Source of the DNA: Candidatus Zhuqueibacterota bacterium 4484_219
GTDB taxonomy: Bacteria > Zhuqueibacterota > JdFR-76 > 4484-219
NCBI GenBank assembly: GCA_002085035.1
Contig: MZGM01000031.1
Location: 1 to 9,367 of the forward strand
Length of the DNA: 9,367 nt
Direction of reading: 5' to 3'
This document shows positions 6,494 to 9,367 of the stretch, piece by piece. Numbering within the stretch: position 1 is the stretch's first letter; each line of letters starts with the position of its first letter. The position numbers and the translations under genes are program-made. Under the pieces are notes generated by a model, which saw nothing but the letters and a program-made list of their open reading frames with translations, did not search any database and had not been told where the DNA came from.

Positions 6494-7585
6494 ATGGTCA
6501 AATTGTTCGGTCAGGAATTTACCCGGCGGGAACTTATGCGACGCATCGGCGACGTATCCCAGGTTGGTGGAGTTAAACATTATTTACTCTGGGATGGGAA
6601 CCAACAAGGGGTAGAAGCAGTTGATTTTCGTACTGGAACCGGATTCAGCTTTACCGTACTTCCGGGACGTGGAATGGACATTTCCTATGCCGAATATCAG
6701 GGAAAATCATTGTGCTGGCGATCTCCCACCGGTGAGGTTGCTGCTTCCTATTTTGAGCCTGAAGGTTTTGGATGGTTGAGAAACTTCTTTGCTGGACTAT
6801 TGACCACTTGTGGCCTTTCCTATTTTGGTGAACCCTGTACCGATGAAGGTCAAAGCCTGGGTTTACATGGACGGGCCTCCAATATTCCTGCTCGCAACGT
6901 TTGCGCTGCCGGAGAATGGCAGAACGATGAGTATGTAATGTGGGTCACCGGAGAAATTCGTGAGACCACAGTTTTTGGTGAAAACCTCTGTCTGAAGCGA
7001 AAGATTTCTACCAAATTAGGAGAAAATCGGTTTTTTATTCAAGATAAAGTGGAAAATTTGGGCTGGGAAAAAACACCGTTGATGGTCCTTTATCATTTCA
7101 ACGGGGGTTACCCAGTAGTAGATGAGGGCGGTCGACTGCTCTGTCCCAAAGTTTCATTTGTACCACGCGACGAAGATGCTAAAGTCGAAGCCGAGAAACA
7201 CGATCAATTCTTGCCACCCACGCCGCATTTCCGTGAACGGGTCTATTACATCGATTGCAAACCGGACGAGGAGGGAAACGTCTATGCCGCCTTGGTGAAT
7301 AAGAATTTCAATCATGGCGAGGGTTTTGGCTTTTATATTAAATATAAAAAAGAGCAGCTCCCCGTGTTAGTGGAGTGGAAGATGAATGGAGAGGGGCACT
7401 ACGTGGTAGGAGTTGAGCCTGCTACTAATAGGGTTGAAGGCCGACACAAAGAGCGCACCAGTGGCACGCTGAAATTCCTTGAACCAGGGGAAATCTGCCA
7501 TTTCGATTTAGAAGTCGGGGTGCTATCTTCTAACGAAGAAATCGCTGAATTTGAACGGAAGATCAATAATGTTATTAAAGGATGA
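6494..7585 (+). CDS. DUF4432 family protein, galactose-mutarotase-like fold
   Basis: The protein has 363 residues from the ATG at 6494. Visible conserved blocks are VLPGRGMDISYAEYQGKSL, GLHGRASNIPARNV (His125), VLYHFNGGYPVVDEGGRLL (His201) and GEGHYVVGVEPATNRVEGR (His302, Glu308), numbered from Met1. These fit the DUF4432/aldose-1-epimerase-like superfamily, an all-beta fold that binds sugars. Such proteins are often found in carbohydrate catabolism loci, but the reaction of most members is not established; epimerase or mutarotase activity is an inference. No signal peptide is visible, so it is probably cytoplasmic. It follows rseP by 42 nt with no visible terminator between them, and its TGA overlaps the ATG of the broken nadE (ATGA, 7582-7585), suggesting the two were once translationally coupled. 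No sugar transporter or kinase is nearby to name a substrate. Confidence 0.85.
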   Translation: MVKLFGQEFTRRELMRRIGDVSQVGGVKHYLLWDGNQQGVEAVDFRTGTGFSFTVLPGRGMDISYAEYQGKSLCWRSPTGEVAASYFEPEGFGWLRNFFAGLLTTCGLSYFGEPCTDEGQSLGLHGRASNIPARNVCAAGEWQNDEYVMWVTGEIRETTVFGENLCLKRKISTKLGENRFFIQDKVENLGWEKTPLMVLYHFNGGYPVVDEGGRLLCPKVSFVPRDEDAKVEAEKHDQFLPPTPHFRERVYYIDCKPDEEGNVYAALVNKNFNHGEGFGFYIKYKKEQLPVLVEWKMNGEGHYVVGVEPATNRVEGRHKERTSGTLKFLEPGEICHFDLEVGVLSSNEEIAEFERKINNVIKG

Positions 7586-8044
7586 AAGTTACTATCGCAC
7601 AACTAAACCCCGTTGTAGGAGATATCGATGGCAATTTAGCAACGGTAGTAAATACATTCGAGCGAAGGACTTAGCGTTATTTCCGACGTGCCCAAAACAA
7701 TGGTTTATAAATTGGCTCACTACGTAAATAGGAACTCGGAAATAATCCCGAAGGAGATCATCGAAAAACCGCCATCAGCAGAATTAAAGCCCAATCAAAA
7801 AGACCAGGATACATTACCTCCATATGATATCCTTGATCAAATACTTCATTACTACGTAGACGAAGGTTATTCCATGAAGGATATCCTTAATTTAAACTTG
7901 GAGCCTGAAATAGTAAAATGGGTGATCCAAGCCGTCAATAGAAATGAGTATAAAAGGCGACAGGCAGCTCCAGGCCTTAAAGTGACTACCAAGGCCTTCG
8001 GAATAGGAAGAAGGATGCCTATTGCGGCAAAATACGAAGCTTAA
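7582..8044 (+). pseudogene. nadE: Remnant of glutamine-dependent NAD+ synthetase with large internal deletion
   Basis: Two ends of one gene are joined out of frame. From ATG 7582, 30 codons read MKVTIAQLNPVVGDIDGNLA and on to a TAG at 7672-7674; this is the standard N-terminus of the nitrilase-like glutaminase domain of NadE. In a different frame, from about 7667, the sequence reads GLSVISDVPKTMVYKLAHYV, then KPPSAELKPNQKDQD, PPYDILD, and NEYKRRQAAPGLKVTTKAFG, ending at TAA 8042-8044. This is the C-terminus of the NAD synthetase domain. Intact proteins of this class have roughly 540-580 residues, so about 380-400 residues are missing. The loss covers the glutaminase Glu-Lys-Cys triad and the SGGxDS ATP-binding loop, so the product cannot be an active enzyme. 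The C-terminal part has no further stops and looks undegraded, so the break is either recent or an assembly fault. A GTG at 7688 could start a 118-residue fragment, but I see no reason to call it a functional gene. Confidence 0.88.
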
Positions 8045-8149
8045 CTTGATTGTAAATCGTTAGTTTGCTGAGTCTTAATCTTCAAAAGGATTTCATCGCG
8101 GTATTTCACTTCCAGACAATGAAACTGTTCTCAGACCAAGGAGGCTATT
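8045..8149 (+). promoter_or_regulatory. Gap between the nadE remnant and the methyltransferase gene, with a strong ribosome binding site
   Basis: AAGGAGG at 8138-8144 lies five bases before ATG 8150. A promoter for the methyltransferase may lie in this stretch, since the upstream gene is broken, but I find no convincing -35/-10 pair. TTGATT at 8046 and TTGCTG at 8066 lack a good partner. The inverted pairs present are only 5-6 bp with long loops, so I see no terminator or riboswitch. Confidence 0.4.
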
Positions 8150-9130
8150 ATGACATTGAGAGAGCTTTCGCGTACAGTTGATCGCCCATTAGTCGTCCCT
8201 TTGATGGGATATCCTGGGGTGCAATTGACAAAATCCAGTATTAAGCAGAATGGATTCAATTGGGGATTGCATTTTTGGACGATTTATGAGCTGGTTAAAA
8301 AATTTGAGCCAGATGCTATTTTCTTCATGATGGACCTTTCCGTCGAAGCTAATGCATTAGGTTTGCCAGTACGTTTTCCCCTCCACGAATCCCCCTCCGT
8401 AGAATACCCATTGGTTAAAAAACTAGATGATCTAAATCAATTTCTTTCTTTAGATATTCTTAAAGATGGCCGAGTAACCGCTTTCATAGAAACCATGAAA
8501 CTGATGAAAAAAACAATCGATATTCCTAAAGGAGGCTATGTTATCGGACCATTTACTTTAGCAGGATTGATGTTAGGCGCTAATGACATTGCCATAGCTA
8601 CACTTGATGACAAGGAATTGGTATTTAAAGTCTTGGAGTTTTGCACTACCACTATCATACATTATGCCAAGGCATTGGTGGAAGCTGGCGCGGATATTAT
8701 TGCTATTTTGGAGCCAACGGCAGTAATATTGTCGCCCGCCGCATTTTGGGAGTTCTCCGGACAATTTGTCAAAGAGATCATTAAAGAAATTAGCGTTATT
8801 CCTATTCTCCATGTTTGTGGGGGAGCAAGTAATTTACTTGACAAAATGGTTCTGACCGGGGCAGAAGGGTTAAGTTTGGATTCATTGGTGGATTTCCCCA
8901 CCGCCGCTCAGAAAATACCTGAAGATGTGTTTTTAATTGGAAACATTGACCCGGTAAGGGTAATGCGCAATGGCTCGCCGGAAGAGGTTAAGAGGAAAAC
9001 CCTTGAGCTTCTGGAAAAGATGAGACCATATTCGAATTTCATCCTCAGTACAGGTTGCGATTTGCCCCCGGAAACCCCACTGGAAAACATTGCCGCATTC
9101 ATGGAAGCCGGCAAAAGCTATCGACGATGA
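8150..9130 (+). CDS. UroD-fold methylcobamide:CoM-type methyltransferase (MtaA/CmuA family)
   Basis: The protein has 326 residues. It belongs to the uroporphyrinogen decarboxylase superfamily, in the branch of MtaA, MtbA and CmuA, which move methyl groups between a corrinoid protein and a thiol or other acceptor. Evidence is the zinc motif His-X-Cys...Cys: HVCGGAS (His221, Cys223) and STGCDLPPETPLENI (Cys303). GPFTLAGLMLG (133-143), ILEPTAVILSPAAFWEF (186-202) and GNIDPVRVMRNGSPEEV (264-280) are typical of this branch. True UroD (HemE) lacks the HXC/C zinc site, so haem synthesis is unlikely. The substrate cannot be told; methanol, methylamines, methoxylated aromatics or chloromethane are known for relatives. 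The usual partners (corrinoid protein, substrate methyltransferase, activator ATPase) are not in the window and may lie downstream. The start has AAGGAGG at 8138-8144. Alternatives are an uncharacterised UroD-like protein without CoM. Confidence 0.85.
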   Translation: MTLRELSRTVDRPLVVPLMGYPGVQLTKSSIKQNGFNWGLHFWTIYELVKKFEPDAIFFMMDLSVEANALGLPVRFPLHESPSVEYPLVKKLDDLNQFLSLDILKDGRVTAFIETMKLMKKTIDIPKGGYVIGPFTLAGLMLGANDIAIATLDDKELVFKVLEFCTTTIIHYAKALVEAGADIIAILEPTAVILSPAAFWEFSGQFVKEIIKEISVIPILHVCGGASNLLDKMVLTGAEGLSLDSLVDFPTAAQKIPEDVFLIGNIDPVRVMRNGSPEEVKRKTLELLEKMRPYSNFILSTGCDLPPETPLENIAAFMEAGKSYRR

Positions 9131-9189
9131 GGTATGCAGAATGTAGTCAGATGATGCCCACAGTGTAGAATTACTATTCAGAGGGACTT

Positions 9190-9339
9190 ATGCCAAAAGG
9201 TCTTTTACCACAAAGTTTGCCAGAAAGTTACACTGGTGAGACAAAAGAACTTTATAGTGTATTATTGCTAATAGGAAAGAGGAATCGGAGCTATGGTAGA
9301 ACGCAATTCTGTTACCAGAAAAAACAATCTGGGCACTGA
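9190..9339 (+). CDS. Possible 49-residue small ORF of unknown function
   Basis: ATG 9190 opens a 49-codon frame (MPKGLLPQSLPESYTGETKE at the start) ending at TGA 9337-9339, with GAGGG at 9181-9185 only four bases before it. I recognise no family. It overlaps the start of the next candidate at 9293 in another frame, so at most one of the two is likely to be the main gene. It might also be the front of a frameshifted gene. Confidence 0.2.
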   Translation: MPKGLLPQSLPESYTGETKELYSVLLLIGKRNRSYGRTQFCYQKKQSGH

Positions 9340-9367
9340 TTTGTCCAGTGTTCTGACCCCCAAACTG
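9293..9367 (+). CDS. Possible start of a gene running off the window end
   Basis: ATG 9293 opens a frame of 25 codons (MVERNSVTRKNNLGTDLSSV, then LTPKL) that has no stop before base 9367. AAGAGG at 9277-9282 and CGGAG at 9286-9290 lie upstream. The visible residues are polar and match no family I know. Its position after the methyltransferase makes it a candidate for the next gene of that operon, but 25 residues are too few to name it. Confidence 0.35.
   Translation, partial: MVERNSVTRKNNLGTDLSSVLTPKL

Noticed and set aside
7655..7700. A third frame reading RAKDLALFPT, resembling the NadE segment DLVVFPEL after the N-terminus
   Set aside because: The overlapping frame reads GLSVISDVPKT and continues without a break into the NadE C-terminus, a much longer and better match. 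The DLALFP resemblance is short and leads nowhere.
7688..8044. A 118-residue ORF from GTG 7688 as a stand-alone hypothetical gene
   Set aside because: Its residues are the C-terminal end of NAD synthetase, and homology continues upstream of the GTG to about 7667, so it is part of a broken gene.
8069..8134. CTGAG/CTCAG and TTTCAT/ATGAAA pairings before the methyltransferase gene
   Set aside because: The stems are 5-6 bp with long loops; neither supports a terminator, operator or cobalamin riboswitch, and no B12-box-like sequence was seen.
1..9367. CRISPR arrays, tRNA or rRNA genes, transposases, attachment sites
   Set aside because: I saw no spaced direct repeats, no tRNA or rRNA-like segments, no transposase motifs and no terminal inverted repeats. 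The short gaps leave little room for such elements.

Overview
The window is a tightly packed, all plus-strand bacterial gene cluster. The organism is a diderm (Gram-negative-type) bacterium: it carries lpxD, a fused lpxC-fabZ and lpxA, which are early steps of lipid A synthesis. The LpxC-FabZ fusion is best known from Bacteroidota and related lineages (FCB group). A LipM-type octanoyltransferase and a zinc/corrinoid methyltransferase of the MtaA/CmuA type suggest an anaerobe outside the classic Proteobacteria. I infer an anaerobic FCB-like or candidate-phylum lineage, but cannot name it from the sequence alone. Base composition is fairly even and slightly AT-rich, and no segment looks obviously foreign.

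Layout: 1-936 is lpxD, truncated at its 5' end by the window edge. 1082-2479 is the lpxC-fabZ fusion. 2602-3375 is lpxA, with its start corrected to a GTG. 3380-4186 is a lipM-like gene, starting 4 nt after lpxA. 4183-5334 is dxr (ispC), overlapping lipM by ATGA. 5384-6451 is an rseP-type site-2 protease. 6494-7585 is a DUF4432 sugar-mutarotase-fold protein. 7582-8044 is a broken nadE that keeps only its two ends. 8150-9130 is a UroD-fold methyltransferase. 9131-9367 holds only weak ORF starts, one of them running off the window end.

How the genes work together: LpxA acylates UDP-GlcNAc, LpxC deacetylates the product and LpxD adds the second hydroxyacyl chain, while the fused FabZ domain handles the same hydroxyacyl-ACP pool in fatty-acid elongation. 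LipM draws octanoyl groups from the same ACP pool for lipoylation. Dxr commits carbon to isoprenoids through MEP, and RseP is an envelope protease. This is a rearranged form of the familiar dxr...rseP...lpxD-fabZ-lpxA envelope cluster. uppS and cdsA are absent between dxr and rseP, and lipM is inserted. After rseP the content changes to less conserved metabolic genes.

The most notable observation is the nadE remnant: a recognisable NAD synthetase N-terminus (30 codons) joined out of frame to a recognisable NAD synthetase C-terminus (about 125 codons). The middle of the gene, with both catalytic centres, is missing. This is either a real internal deletion or an assembly error. I found no CRISPR array, tRNA, rRNA, insertion sequence or convincing terminator, and no clearly new system; most of the window is recognisable core metabolism in an uncommon arrangement.
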